Shown here in pieces: positions 35,050-46,500 of a DNA stretch of 64,000 nt. The translations under genes and the position numbers were made by a program. The first letter of the stretch is position 1. Every line of letters begins with the position of its first letter. The stretch covers positions 898,680-962,679 of the forward strand of contig MNCI01002706.1 in the NCBI GenBank assembly GCA_015680685.1, read 5' to 3'. Below the pieces are notes generated by a model that searched no databases, was not told where the DNA came from, and saw nothing but the letters and a program-made list of their open reading frames with translations. Origin of the DNA: Gnetum montanum (Eukaryota > Streptophyta > Gnetopsida > Gnetales > Gnetaceae).

Positions 35050-37458
35050 TGAGGCATCTAAGGAATTATTCGCTTGTGATTATAAGGGCTTGGTTAGAAT
35101 ATTGGTTCTAAAGAAAGGTCTTTTCTTCATGTGGTTGTTGGAACCAACAGTAGATTGAGAGTCAATAGCCCTTGTGGTGTTACGTTGCTGCGGCTGGGTA
35201 GAGATTTCTCCTTGCATTGCGAGAGCAGGTGGTAGTGGAGCTATTGGTGGGAGAGATGTAGCCAAATGAGAAGGATGGTATGTTTGTGGAACATCACCCC
35301 TAGTAGAAGGAGTCCTCTAATACTCACGAGCTTGGTAGTGCGGTTAAGAAGTACCATGACCAGTAGAGTCACGTGGAGAGATTGGCTGCTGCACGTAATA
35401 TCCATATGGGTTAGGTTGCTGGTAAGGATATTGTTGCCTTGGTGGTGGCATTCCCCATGATTGTGGGTAGTGCCACTATTGATATTGCTCAATTGGTTGT
35501 GGTGGAGTTGCATTGGGATAATACGTTAAGGGTTGGTGGAACTATCTTGGATTACCTTGAGGATAAGGTAACCTTCAAGGTGTTTTCTGTTTGTTCAATC
35601 ATGGGTTAAGTGCATACACCCCAGACTCCTGTAGATGTGAGATTAAAGGAGAACATCCCTTAGGATGGTCATATTGACATATCTTGCATCCACTATCATT
35701 TTCTATTTCTAACTCCACAACCTCTTCAATGATGGAAACTTTGCCCTTACCCTTGCTACGTGCATGTTTAGCTTCTCTCTCTTTTTATTTTTTTGTGATC
35801 ACTACCTTGCTCTCTAGACTCCTCTACTATTTTAAGAACAGATTGAAATCTATTGTCTATGGAATACCACATTTGGTCTACCTTTCTTGATACTTTTGAT
35901 GTCAAATTTTGGATAGGCAGAGTTTTCCTATTCACCATCTCTTCGAGTGGTGACTCTTCTTCATCCTCACAAAATCTTACTCCCCTCTTCTGGAGGGAAG
36001 GATCTTGGTTATACTCTTTCACACTTTCTCTCTTCCATAGCTCACCTTCTTCCTTAGCAACTTACTCCAATAGTCTTTGAATTTGATGGGACCTAAGCTC
36101 GGATAGTCTTCCTTGGGCATAAGTCCCAAGAGTTCTTCTCATTTCATGCCTAAGCCCATCAACAAGATGACATAGTTGATCCCTTTGCGAATATCCATGG
36201 CTAGGACAATGATGTAACAGTGCATAGTGTCAGCCCATGGTAGCATCCAAGGGTTCATGTCCTCCTTGCTTCCAACCTTGGATTTGCTTTTGTAGGTTGG
36301 ACACTCGAGAGTACATTTGGTACTTATCGTTGAACAATTCTAACATGGTACTCCACCTACAAATGGATTTCGGTTCTAAGGATTGATACTAGCTTGTCAC
36401 TTCTTTAACTAGTATCCATGGGAACAACTTAAGTTTTTACCATTTTTTTTCTATGTTTTGTAATGCACACACATCATGGAATTCTTGTAAGTGATTCTAA
36501 GGCTCAGCGTTGTATCCCCCTTCAAATCGTGGGATATTGTTAATATCTAATCTCTTGATCCTACTATCTTTCTGCTGCCTTGTTGGAATTCTAATAGCCT
36601 TAGTTATGTCTAACATACCTCGAGTAGTGAGTAGGGGTTCATCATGATGGTCTCATCCATGACTTCTATGATGCCTACGTTGTTCCCTACTCTCCCTTCT
36701 TCTATGTTGTGATTCTCTAAAGTGCCCTCATCCCCTTTCCTGGATGTTTTGCTTATGACTTCCACTTTGCCTACCTCCATCCCCATGGTATTTTTCTTTA
36801 TGACTGTGTCTAGATATTGAAGGAAAGGGTGAAGGAGATGATGAAGGTGACGAAGAAGGAGAACTGTCACCATGACGATGTCTACTACTACCTTCTCTTC
36901 GATGGTCATGGCCTCGATTGCGATTGCAATCAGAATGTCCACCTTTATCATGTGTTCNTACACAACCCCTTGGCCAAAGTCAAGGGGAGGAACATCATCA
37001 TGTGGGTGACTGCCTGAGGTAGGTTCACCACCCTCATTTTCACTTAAGACATGTGGGACATCCTAGGACCACTTACCCTTCAAAGACTTATGATGTATCT
37101 CTTGTTGCAAGTCCCTTTGACATTGTGCCTCCATAGGATGGTATTCTCTCGAGTCATGGTCTTGCACGATGTATTTTGTGTGTAAGTGTGGCATGTCAAT
37201 TTGTATGAGAGCACAAAGAAGCATGCTTGGGACTGAACAGTCAAGAGGTAACACTATGTTACCTTCTAAGTCTTGCCAACACAGTTGTTCATCTTGATGG
37301 AGGATAAAGGTGAAGTCTGTTGTATACTCATCGGGAAGAATATATACCACTCGAACTTGTTGAGGGATTGGTGGATCAATGTCATGTGTATTATGCTGCC
37401 GATTGTTTTCTATTTCAGACCTAGGCGATGAGGCACTTTCATACGAAGAAAGAGACAT
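35050..37458 (-). pseudogene. gag: Gag polyprotein remnant, element C
   Basis: It starts at Met 37458 (MSLSSYESASSP), homologous to the gag start of B. It continues with VVYILPDEYTTDFTFILHQD, a charged linker, the gag core (about 36100-36560) and the Pro/Gln-rich C-terminus (about 35250-35530). The sequence KEYNQDPSLQKRGVRFCEDE at about 35960-36020 has a near-identical counterpart in B. A single N at 36958 replaces about 100 bases. Several frameshifts and stops occur. Confidence 0.82.
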
Positions 37459-37570
37459 ACTTGTCTGTTTAGTGTGCAATGTATTATTTTCATTTTCCTA
37501 ACCAACCCTAAGGGTTCGTTCCAATGATGTGAATGGTTTCCTAAGTTCTAATTAGTGCACAAACAACTAA

Positions 37571-37589
37571 GTCCTTGACAATGGCACCA
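37571..37589 (-). promoter_or_regulatory. Primer-binding site of element C, decayed tRNA-Asp type
   Basis: On the minus strand TGGTGCCATTGTCAAGGAC follows the LTR after one spacer base. Relative to the B site the CpG is changed to TpG, plus two other transitions. Confidence 0.78.
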
Positions 37590-37590
37590 A

Positions 37591-38106
37591 TGATGAGCGA
37601 CGAGGTACCCCTACACTCAACCATACGAATATGAGCATTTCACACATGATCCGATAAAATTGCAAGGACTAAGTGCTTATGCACCCTTGTGGAACAAGGA
37701 TGGGTTGTTTGATTGTTGTCTTCCAAAACTTACTTGTATGTCATGATTGTATGGTTAAGTAAGCTTGAGGCATATGATTTTTATAGCTTTTATGTTTTTA
37801 TGTCTTGCTGCTAATAAGGGAGGAGAGAGAGATAACTAAGTGACTAATTTAACTTAACTACTGATTAACTAAGCTTTAACTAATCCTAACACTAGTATCT
37901 GTTCTCACTTTCCGTACACATCCTAAACTAGTGCAACACTACTAGGATTACCAAATGCTAATCGTTACTAGGTTACCAAGTGTTACACGCATGCTTAAAG
38001 TGATNTTCCACATCTTATTTATAGGCAAGGAGGTAGGTCATGATATCGGGTATTCGACATCGCATGGTAGGCTCCGATATCGTGTACCTGATATCGCGGT
38101 TCATCA
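37591..38106 (-). repeat. 5' LTR of element C, about 300 bases lost at an assembly join
   Basis: It starts TGATGAACC on the minus strand (38106) and ends at 37591. A single N at 38005 joins sequences that lie about 300 bases apart in the 3' LTR. The GATATC cluster is at 38041-38099 and TATAAATA at 38016-38023. Confidence 0.88.
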
Positions 38107-38129
38107 GTTTGTATTAGTGTAATTTTTTA

Positions 38130-38176
38130 AAAAATAGACATCATCATCCTAGTATTGTCCTAACAAAATGGGGTTG
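38130..38176 (-). repeat. RTE-type LINE 3' tail fragment
   Basis: The minus strand reads AACCCCATTTTGTTAGGAC, then ACTAGGATGATGATG. It matches the 3' end of the plus-strand RTE copy at 41230-41280. Only the tail is present, in the opposite orientation to the RTE that begins just to its right. Confidence 0.6.
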
Positions 38177-38269
38177 GCTTATTTTCAAAATAGTGATAAT
38201 CTAAATTAAGTGATCATGTCAAATGCATCAAGGATTAGATGAAAGAATTTTGTTGCAAGATAATGACAA

Positions 38270-38652
38270 TTTTAATAGGTAAAAAAATTGTTTTAAAGAA
38301 TGATTAAAAGATTAATTTTCAAGAGAAGATATCCAAGAAGAAGAATCAAATTATTGTTGGGCTAATAAATTTTGCTTCTCTAGGGTGAAGATAGCCTTAT
38401 CAAAGATAAAAAATGAAAAAGCTACTGGACTAGATAATATTCTTATAGATGCTTGGAAAGCACTAGAATATATAGGAGTTTCTTAGCTAACATAATTATC
38501 AAACAAAATTTTGAAGAATAGTGAAATGTCCAATAATTGGAGAAAAAGTATTATTTTCCCGATTTACAAAGATATAGGAGATGTGAAAAATTATACAAAC
38601 TATAGAGGGATGGAGTTTATGTGTCATACTATGAATTTTTGGGAGATATTAG
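38270..38652 (+). pseudogene. RTE-clade LINE RT, N-terminal part (before insertion)
   Basis: The plus strand reads ALSKIKNEKATGLDNILIDA, then NKILKNSEMSNNWRKSIIF, PIYKDIGDVKNYTNYRGMEF and HTMNFWE. These are the early RT motifs of the RTE clade (NGKAxGxDxIP; WRKSxxxPIYKxKGD; NYRGIxLMSHxMKxxE). The frame breaks at 38652, where a repeat is inserted, and resumes at 40051. Confidence 0.85.
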
Positions 38653-40050
38653 TGTAGGGATAGCTCTTCCAAACCCCTTTTCATCCCTATAGGTAGAAGG
38701 ATGAAGGTTTTAATTAGCTTGGAAGACATCTTGAACCTTTAGAGACATCTTTCCTAAGAGATGAGATGTCATAGTAGATGTCTTGGTAACTTTGGAGATG
38801 TCTTGTTTGAAGATGAAATGTCAAAGGAGACATCTTCCCAATTGTGTAGATGTCTTGCTAGAGACATCTTCTTGCCAAAGGAAACATCTCGTCTTACATG
38901 TAGACGTCTAGCTTGGATGATGAGTTTGATAGAGATACATCTTGTTAAGCCTTTAGATGTCTCATTTGGTCGTGAAAAGTTCTAATTTGATAGTTCCAAC
39001 ATGTGAAATAACTAGAAATGTGAAGTTTAATATAGAAAATATTTCCCTAGGATTCTAGCTTTGTGTTTGATAAATATTAGTTTTGTATTACATGTTTTGT
39101 TATAAGAGTTAGAAGAGAGATTGTATGAGAGTAATGTGCATCTTGGTTGTGACATCCCATTCTCGGATGTAATGAAAAACATCAAATATACATTTTATCA
39201 GATATTATGTGTAAGAAGATAACATAACAAATGACAAATATATGTAACGTTCGATATTATGCATAAAGAAAATAATAGGGAAAATGTAGAAGGGAAAAGA
39301 AAAGAATTCTTTATTAATATGTAATAGTGTATTTGGGTCATGATCTTCAAATGTTCCTTGGGGTTTTCTTCCTTCAACATCTATCCTTTAGAGGTGATCC
39401 AACATTGCCATCACGGTTAGGCCTATCACCCAGCTAGAAGGGATGGTTAGTCCTCTTCTTGTCTCGGTTCACTTGACATTCGTTACTTGCCTTTACCATC
39501 TTTGCAACTCCATGCTACCATGACCTTTAATGCTCAAGTATAAATACTTTAGGTTAAACCCCCAAATATTACATTGAGAGACATGTTTGTTATTACAACA
39601 CACCCTTTTGGATCTTAATTACAACTCCCCTTTTGGGTTTTTTCATGATAATCATGACACTTGTTATGAGGAGATACCATCTTTGTTATGCAATAACACC
39701 ATTTGAAAATGGGGAGGTCACATTGGTGGTCAACTGTATATGGTGGTATTGGCTATAGCTCTTAGTGTTTGGATCTTGGTCCTATGTAAGAAAGAAATTT
39801 AGTTTTATTGTATCTTGTATTAAGATTGACTGTGTGTGTGGTTGTAGAGCTTCATGGTCTACAATATTGTTGAGTATGTGAGTGTTTTGTGTTTAATGGA
39901 CTAGGTTCCATTGTATATGTAATCTTATTTTAGATTTAATTAAAGATAGCTAGTTTTTTTGTTTTCTAGTAATCAAATTATCTTGCATACTTTTTGGATT
40001 TGATGTGTCTTGAAGGGTTAAATAAAATTGAACCCTACTCCAGAGAGTCA
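38653..40050 (+). mobile_element. LTR-like insertion in the RTE, rich in GATGTC/GACATC sites
   Basis: It starts TGTAGGG and ends near CCCTACTCCA or ...GAGTCA. The flanks ATTAG and TTGAG are only an approximate target duplication, so the ends are tentative. Between 38720 and 38985 there are more than ten GATGTC or GACATC hexamers in both orientations. The RTE frame reads through if the segment is removed. It contains the nested solo LTR at 39148-39722. No coding motif is seen. Confidence 0.65.
39148..39722. repeat. Solo LTR, 575 bp, with TTGGT duplications
   Basis: It starts TGTGACATCCC and ends GGGAGGTCACA, terminal inverted repeats of LTR type. It is flanked by exact 5-bp repeats TTGGT (39143-39147 and 39723-39727). 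No internal region or second LTR is present, so it is a solo LTR left by recombination, or a small non-coding element. The strand is not determined. Confidence 0.82.
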
Positions 40051-41280
40051 TTGAGCATTATCTTTGACTTGAATTAATAGTATCAAAAACTTAATTTAGA
40101 TTTATGCTAGGAAGATCTACTATAGAGACTATTTTCTTGGTATAATAATTGAGAGAGAAATTTGAGAAATATAGAGAAAATCTACATATGATCTTCATTA
40201 ACCTGGAAAAACAATATGATAGAGTGCCTAGAGATATTATTTGGTGAATCTTATGGAGGAAAAAAATTCTTGATAAATATATTAAAGTATTTCAAAACAT
40301 GTATGAAGTAGCTATTACTAAAATTAGAACATCTTTTGCAACATCTAATTATTTAGTCATAGTAGATCTACTTCAAGCATTTAAATTGAGCCCATACTTA
40401 TTTTTCATTATTATGGATGAATTAATAATATAAATACGAAATGAAATCACTTGATGTACGTTATTTATAGATGATATCATGTTGGTGGATATAACTCTAA
40501 AAAATACTACTTTGAAAATGGAAATGTGGAGGTATGCTCTAGAAAAAAGGCTTAAAAGTTAGTAGAGGTAAGACAAAATACATTGAATGCAATTTGAATA
40601 ATAGCATAAACAGTGGGGGTGGGGGAGGGGAAAGAAGTGATAATTCAAGGCTAAAAAGTTCCTCATTTCAAACAATTCTATCTAAGATCAATGCACCAAT
40701 CAAATGGTGAAATTGATAAAGACATAAGAAATATAGTTGAGATATGATGGTTAAAATGAAGACATGATAGTGATGGTTTATGTGATAAAAGAATATCAAT
40801 AACACTAAAGGAAATCTTTCACAGGATAATAATCAAGCCTAGTATCTTATATAATGCTGAATGTTAGCAAATATTAAAGAGGCATGCATAACAAATCAAT
40901 GTGGCAAGAATAAGAATGCTTAGATGGGTGTTGAATGTTACTAGAAAAGAAAAATTGCATAAAATACATTAGAAGAAGACTTGGAGTGGCTTCTATTTTA
41001 GAGAATTTATAAGAATGATAGCTTAGATGATTTGGGCATGTGCAAAGAAGATAAGATAATGAGCCTATAAAAAAGGTTGCTACATCACTATTCTAAGAAA
41101 ATCACCAAAAAGAAGACCAAAAAAGATATGGGAAAAATGACTAAATATGATCTAAAGAAATTGCAAATAAACAAAGGTATAGCTCTTCATAGAGGAAAAT
41201 GACAAGAAAATGAAAAAACTCATACAGCCAATCCCATTTTGTTGGGACAAGGCTAGGATGATGATGATAATAATGATTAT
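40051..41280 (+). pseudogene. RTE-clade LINE RT, C-terminal part and 3' tail
   Basis: The plus strand continues the RT: FRFMLGRSTIETIFL, FEKYRENLHMIFINLEKQYD, the catalytic FIDDIMLVD (40464-40475 for FIDD), then the C-terminal RMLRWVLNVT and the degenerate LRWFGHVQRR-type segment (about 41015-41055). The 3' end has AATCCCATTTTGTTGGGAC and a GATGATGATGATAATAATG tail at about 41255-41277, as is typical of RTE elements. RT would copy LINE RNA at the nicked target. There are many TAG/TAA stops; it is dead. Confidence 0.9.
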
Positions 41281-42170
41281 ATAGATTAGGGAGTTTTTTA
41301 TTGTTATCACAATTAACTTGTTATGCATAGATATTTGGAAATTTACTAAACTTGTAATCCAAAAAAAATTAGTAAAAATACTATTCAAAGTTATTTGAAA
41401 CAAGAAAAGACTAATTTTGGAACCTATAAGAGTGAGTAAGAAAAATGAAGAAAGAGTATAAATTGCATAACATGTCCTCACTCTCATGACCATTGGAGCA
41501 TGAATGACATAATGATTGCATTATCTTGGTAGTAGAGTAAGTAGGGAAGGTTGCATTGCATGAAGAGTGAGTAGAAATTAATATGTATTAAGGCTATTAA
41601 AATTCAATATTTTTAGTATGATATAATTCTATTTATTAGACTACACATTATGGAATTACCTTTTGCATAAGATGGAAAAGAATGGTAAATGGATAGGTTG
41701 TTGCATACTTAGGAAGAAGGAAAGAAGAAATGTAAAATGTATTTTGTATCCTTATCACATGACCATGGTTTTTGATGTAGGTAACATTTATTTATACATT
41801 ACCCATTACCCACAAGTCAGATATGTAAAAACTCTCAAAGTAAAAGTTAGGATAAAATTTATTTATACATTACTTAAAAGCTAAGTATGTATAGACTTTT
41901 AATCCAAAAGCTAGAACAACATCTATTTAATGACTACATAGTACCAAATATATACATAAAAACATATTAGTAGTTTGGTGGTGCTTGATAACATACACTT
42001 CCCCAAGCTAAATATGTGAGAAAAACATGTCAAACATTTGATATGTATAACATGAGAAACTTCATGATTATTTGAATTTACCTTAATCTAATATCTATTT
42101 TACATTACAAAAAACTTATCAAATAGAGTAGCTTTAGAATTCCATTTACTAAATTTTTTTAAATCCATAA
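41281..42170. other. AT-rich intergenic DNA, no gene
   Basis: No domain or element end is recognised. Near 41780-41940 a loosely repeated block (TTTATTTATACATTAC followed by AGTATGTA-like sequence) occurs about twice. Confidence 0.5.
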
Positions 42171-42174
42171 CTTA

Positions 42175-42262
42175 AAATTTCCCATTGAAATTGAACCTAT
42201 GACTTGCAATTTCTATGCTAAGACTCTTGTCACTAAGTTAAGCCCTCATTACTAGACACTTA
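42175..42262 (-). repeat. tRNA-derived SINE, partial copy
   Basis: The minus strand reads AATGAGGGCTTAACTTAGTGA, with an A-box-like part, then GACAAGAGTCTTAGCATAG, then CAAGTCATAGGTTCAATTTC with a B-box-like part. It matches the head of the other SINE copies in spacing and sequence. The tail is not clear. Confidence 0.6.
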
Positions 42263-42411
42263 AGTAAGTAGCATTAATTTATACCTTATCTAAACTGTAT
42301 ATGGACCTAGAAACTTAATATGTACATGAAAATATAACAAATATTTGGCACATATAACATGGGGACTCTTATGGTTATTATAATCTTGAGATATTAAAAT
42401 CTTGTTTCTTT

Positions 42412-42544
42412 GCCTAGTGGTAAAAATATTAAATTGGAAACTCCAAGTTATGGGTTTAATTCAGGTAGAACATGCTAAGTTATAAAGTTAATTATATGTC
42501 TTAGGGATAATTATTATTAAAAAAAAAGTTTTAAGATTTGATAC
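42412..42544 (+). repeat. tRNA-derived SINE copy with 12-bp target duplication
   Basis: An A-box-like GCCTAGTGG at 42412 and a B-box-like GGGTTTAATTC at 42452-42462 have the promoter spacing of a tRNA gene. The body (CATGCTAAGTTATAAAGTT) is shared with the other copies. An A-rich tail (AAAAAAAAA at about 42520) follows. Flanking direct repeats TCTTGTTTCTTT are at 42400-42411 and 42545-42556. Confidence 0.75.
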
Positions 42545-42646
42545 TCTTGTTTCTTTCATAATAAAGTGTAACTAACATCAATGTACTAATTGTTCATAAA
42601 AAGTGATCATGTATGTTAAGGATTTTTAATCCAAATGTAATAATGA

Positions 42647-42801
42647 AATGTTAGCCTAGTTGTAAGACTCTCAACTTGAAAGCTCTAAGTCATGGGCTTC
42701 ATTCTAGTGGGTAATGATGAGTTATAGAGTTCTAATTGAACTATATATCTTGAAGTGTACTTATATCACAATTATTTTGAGGTTCCAACACCTCCTATCC
42801 C
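42647..42801 (+). repeat. tRNA-derived SINE copy with 17-bp target duplication
   Basis: It starts ATGTTAGCCTAGTTGTAAGAC (A box) with the B box GGGCTTCATTC at 42693-42703. The body is GAGTTATAGAGTTCTAATTG and the end is GGTTCCAACACC. Flanking repeats TCCAAATGTAATAATGA (42630-42646) and TCCAAATATAATAATGA (42802-42818) differ at one base. Confidence 0.85.
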
Positions 42802-42818
42802 TCCAAATATAATAATGA

Positions 42819-43560
42819 GGTAATGAAAATAATAATAAAAAAGCTAAAATCTCCCTATGCTTGAGTCTCCAAAATAAATAAAATTAATAATATAGAAAAT
42901 AAATTAATTGTTTAGCTTTCACTAAAAGCTTTTTTGCTTTAAGCTATAACTAAAAAGTGACATCTTTGAGAATATGGTATTTTACTCCAAAAGAGAGGTT
43001 ATAATTATGTTATTATTACTAAAAAATAACTACATTCCAAAGCTTTCAAATAGAGTAGAGAACAAGTAGTTGAAAAATATTTTCAAAGATAAAAAAGAAA
43101 GTAGGTAAAGCAAGTTGATCACTAAGAATGACTTCATTGATTCTTGGTTAAAAGTTATTATAATTTTTAGATGTCTATTTCCAAGTATATTGTGCAATAG
43201 GATACTAAAAGAAATATGAGAAAAAGAGCCTTCACTTCTACAAAGAGGATATTGGAAGAATATTTCTCATATGTTTAAGATGAGTGTCAATAAGAAGACT
43301 TTGATGAATAAGACACCATAAAATGACACAAATTTTGGGAAATGTAGGAGCTCTTCAAATATCTTTCATTTTTGTCATCTAAAAGTGATATGATAAGCAT
43401 ATTTTCTAGGTCTTATTAAATTTTTTGTGAATAAAATAATTCTTTGTACTGATCTTGTAAGAAACTTTCAAATTCAAAAGAAAAATAGGTTTTCCATCCT
43501 TCCCAAAAATATTTGAAAAAATTGATGTAAACTATTGTCAACTCTAAATAAAATTTTAAG
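42819..43560. other. AT-rich DNA, no gene
   Basis: No recognisable coding motif or element end. It may include the degraded 3' end of the L1 to its right. Confidence 0.45.
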
Positions 43561-46500
43561 ATTAGAAATTAATTTTTAAAAATTATTTTCCCTTTTTATA
43601 TTCAAACCATATAGGCTAGAAGGTTCATTTCATGTAATCCATCTATCATGCATACGTAGACAAGAAACCACAATGATACCAAATTTGCTACAAGTGGTAT
43701 GTAATCTAGATGAATTAGTAGCCCAAGATCCTTTATTAAAAGAAAGTTATCATGGGCTAATTTTCTTAAGAATATCTTTTGCAACTTTAATATGATTGAT
43801 TCTAATATTTACTAAGCTTTTACCATGTCTTTCAAATTTGTTTTAGAATTGGAGAACCATGAATAGAAATGACCTTAGGAAAAAGAAGGTAGTGAAGATA
43901 GTTACTAGAAGACCAACTATTATCATTCTTAGATTTTCCTTGCATGAATCTATTTCTTAAAAGAAGCATTAAAAATCATATTCATTAGTGGACTTTATAA
44001 TCCATTGTTATACAAGAAAAATCATATTCATTAGTGGACTTTATAATCCATTGTTACTACTAGTGCAAATATCCCAAGAAACTATAGAAAAACCTATTCT
44101 ATGTTGCTTAGGAGATTAAAGAAATTGATGAATAATTTGTTCAACACTATCATAAGAAGTTTTAGAAGGTGTCCAAAAATTGGAGTAATAAACATAAGTT
44201 GATTGAAGTATCTACTTAATAACTAAAACATTTCCAGCAAGGGTCAACATATTTTCTTTCCATTTATCAAGCTTCTTTTCAATTTTATCAATCACATAAT
44301 TTCACAAAATTGTAAAATTGGAATCAAAGGAAAACGATATTCCTAAAATTTTTAAAATAGAATTTTTAAAAGGATTTTTCAAGCCTTAAGTATTATCCAC
44401 TCATTAATCATTACAATAAACAACAAATTTTTATCAATTAATATATGAGTAAGATAACATGTAGTAATTCTTCGCTCTAGCTAATAAAGTATTGGTGTGT
44501 TGCAAAGAATTATTAATCACAAAAAAAGTCATTTGCAAAATTCATATTAATCAATTACGTATATCATCAATTGAAAGATCCTTAATGATATTCATTTGTA
44601 TATCATAAAGCAAATTATGTGAAAGAAAGTTTACAAAAATAATAAAAAGATATAGAGTTAGATCATAGCCTTGATGAACTAACCGTTGAAGAGAAAAGGA
44701 GCATTCAACCCAAAATTAGTAGCAACTTGAGCATTAACATTAGTGAGTAGGGTATACTAATAAAATAATCATTAAATCCCTATTTATATAGACAAAATTA
44801 AATGAAATTCCATTCAATCCTATCTTAAGTTTTAGCATAATATATCTTAATTAAAGTAATGTTCTAGTTAGTATCATAATGCTAGTGCATTTTCTTCCAA
44901 GTTGCAATAACATTATTTATGATATATGTACCTTTAACAAAACTAATCTGCTTAGGTTTGATGTTATTATCAATAACCTTATGAATTCATTAAGCTGTGC
45001 ATTTAGTTAGAATTTTATAAGTATTGTTAAAAGAGTAATAGGCTTCCAATTACCAATTTGTTAAAGATTGTCATTCTTAGAAAGAAGATGAATCATACCT
45101 TTATTAATATTTTTACTCAGAGAAGCTTTTTTAATGGCTTATTGGAAAATATGAAAGAGATAATCTTCAATGATGTTCCAATGCTTGTTAAAAAATTCAA
45201 TTGAAAAATCATCAAACCCTAGAGCTTTACCATCTACTAAATCAATGACCATCACTTTGATTTCTTTCACTCTAATTTCTACTTTAAGAATATTTTGATG
45301 CACTTCTATTGTAAGATGAGGAATATGTGTACTAGGGCCTTGGAAGGATTCCTTGTTAATAGTATCTACAATGATAAAATCATTTATATAAAGTGATTAC
45401 AATTTAGGTTACTTAATAATTTCCTTTTAGAAATTTCAACAATTTCTTGTGAGGTTCATCTTCAATTTTAATCCAACCTATGTGAATTTTAGTGAGAGCA
45501 CTTTTAGCTTCAAAAGAATCCCAATAATGAGATGTTAGCCTAGTGGTAAGATATTTGATTTGGAAGCTTTAGGTGATGAGTTCAATTTTGGTGGATAATG
45601 TTAAGTCATATAAATTTTTAATTGAACTATATATCTTGGGGTGTAGTTATGTTTCACTTATGTTGGGTTCCAACACCCAAAAATCATTCCAACATTATGT
45701 AGGATTCTATTCTACATTTTATAAATACTTTAAAATATTTTTCTCATCACATCCTATAAACATATTAGCATGCATATGAAAGAGCTCATGGTTTCAAAAG
45801 CAAGAAGAATTAATTCTAGAGGGAAAAATGCCAATAGAAAATTGGTCCAACAAAGTAGCATGTGTATGCATTTTTACTTTCCTTGTAGACTTTTAAAAGA
45901 AAGCATTACAAATGTAAAATCTATCAAATTAACAATAAATTCTATCATTTCCTTATGAATAATTACACCAAGTATAATTTTTCTTATTTAAATGATGTGG
46001 AAATAAAGAGCTAATATCATAAAGAAAATATTTTTCTTTAAAATTACACTAATCTTCCTTCTATTAAGAAGATATCTTAGGAGGAAGACCACCAAGTTTA
46101 TCTAAGTCACTTTCAATTGTACTGAAATTACCTTTAATAATCTAAGAAACTTTAGGCAAAGATAGAAGATATTTCCAAACCTCTAAGTGATCTTTTAAAT
46201 TATTAGGAGCATAAATATTACAAAGTCCAAAGTCTCATTTTTACTATGACAAGTAATCTAAATAACTCTTTCAAGATTGTTAAAGCTAAAATTTATAATA
46301 TTCCTAATCTAATTTTTATTAACAAAAATAGCAATTAACTTCATGAGTAGTAGCGAAAACAATGTAGTTCTTTAAAATGGATTTATCAATAAAACTACTA
46401 TTCTGCATTGAAATATTAAATTCTTGCAATAAAAGAAAATTTGGAAATAAATGCTAGTTGAAAGATACTCCTTGACATTCTTTTTAGGACATTAGAAAGG

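Larger units (their letters stand above)
28645..38106 (-). mobile_element. Element C: Ty3/gypsy with complete but broken gag-pro-RT-RH-IN
   Basis: This is a 9.5-kb minus-strand element with exact target duplications GTTTG (28640-28644 and 38107-38111), LTRs at 28645-29484 (3') and 37591-38106 (5', shortened by an assembly join at 38005), and a decayed tRNA-Asp primer site. It carries all gag-pol domains in the order expected for Ty3/gypsy. It is the only element in the window that shows a full enzymatic set, so its lineage could have supplied enzymes to A- and B-like relatives. It is dead now. Confidence 0.94.

Noticed and set aside
41152-41493. Minus-strand frame of 113 codons, hydrophobic
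   Set aside because: It overlaps the 3' tail of the plus-strand RTE element and the adjacent AT-rich DNA, and its composition reflects AT-rich sequence only.
42404-42720. tRNA-like A and B boxes as genuine tRNA genes
   Set aside because: The sequences cannot form a full cloverleaf, are followed by a shared SINE body and tail, and are flanked by target duplications.
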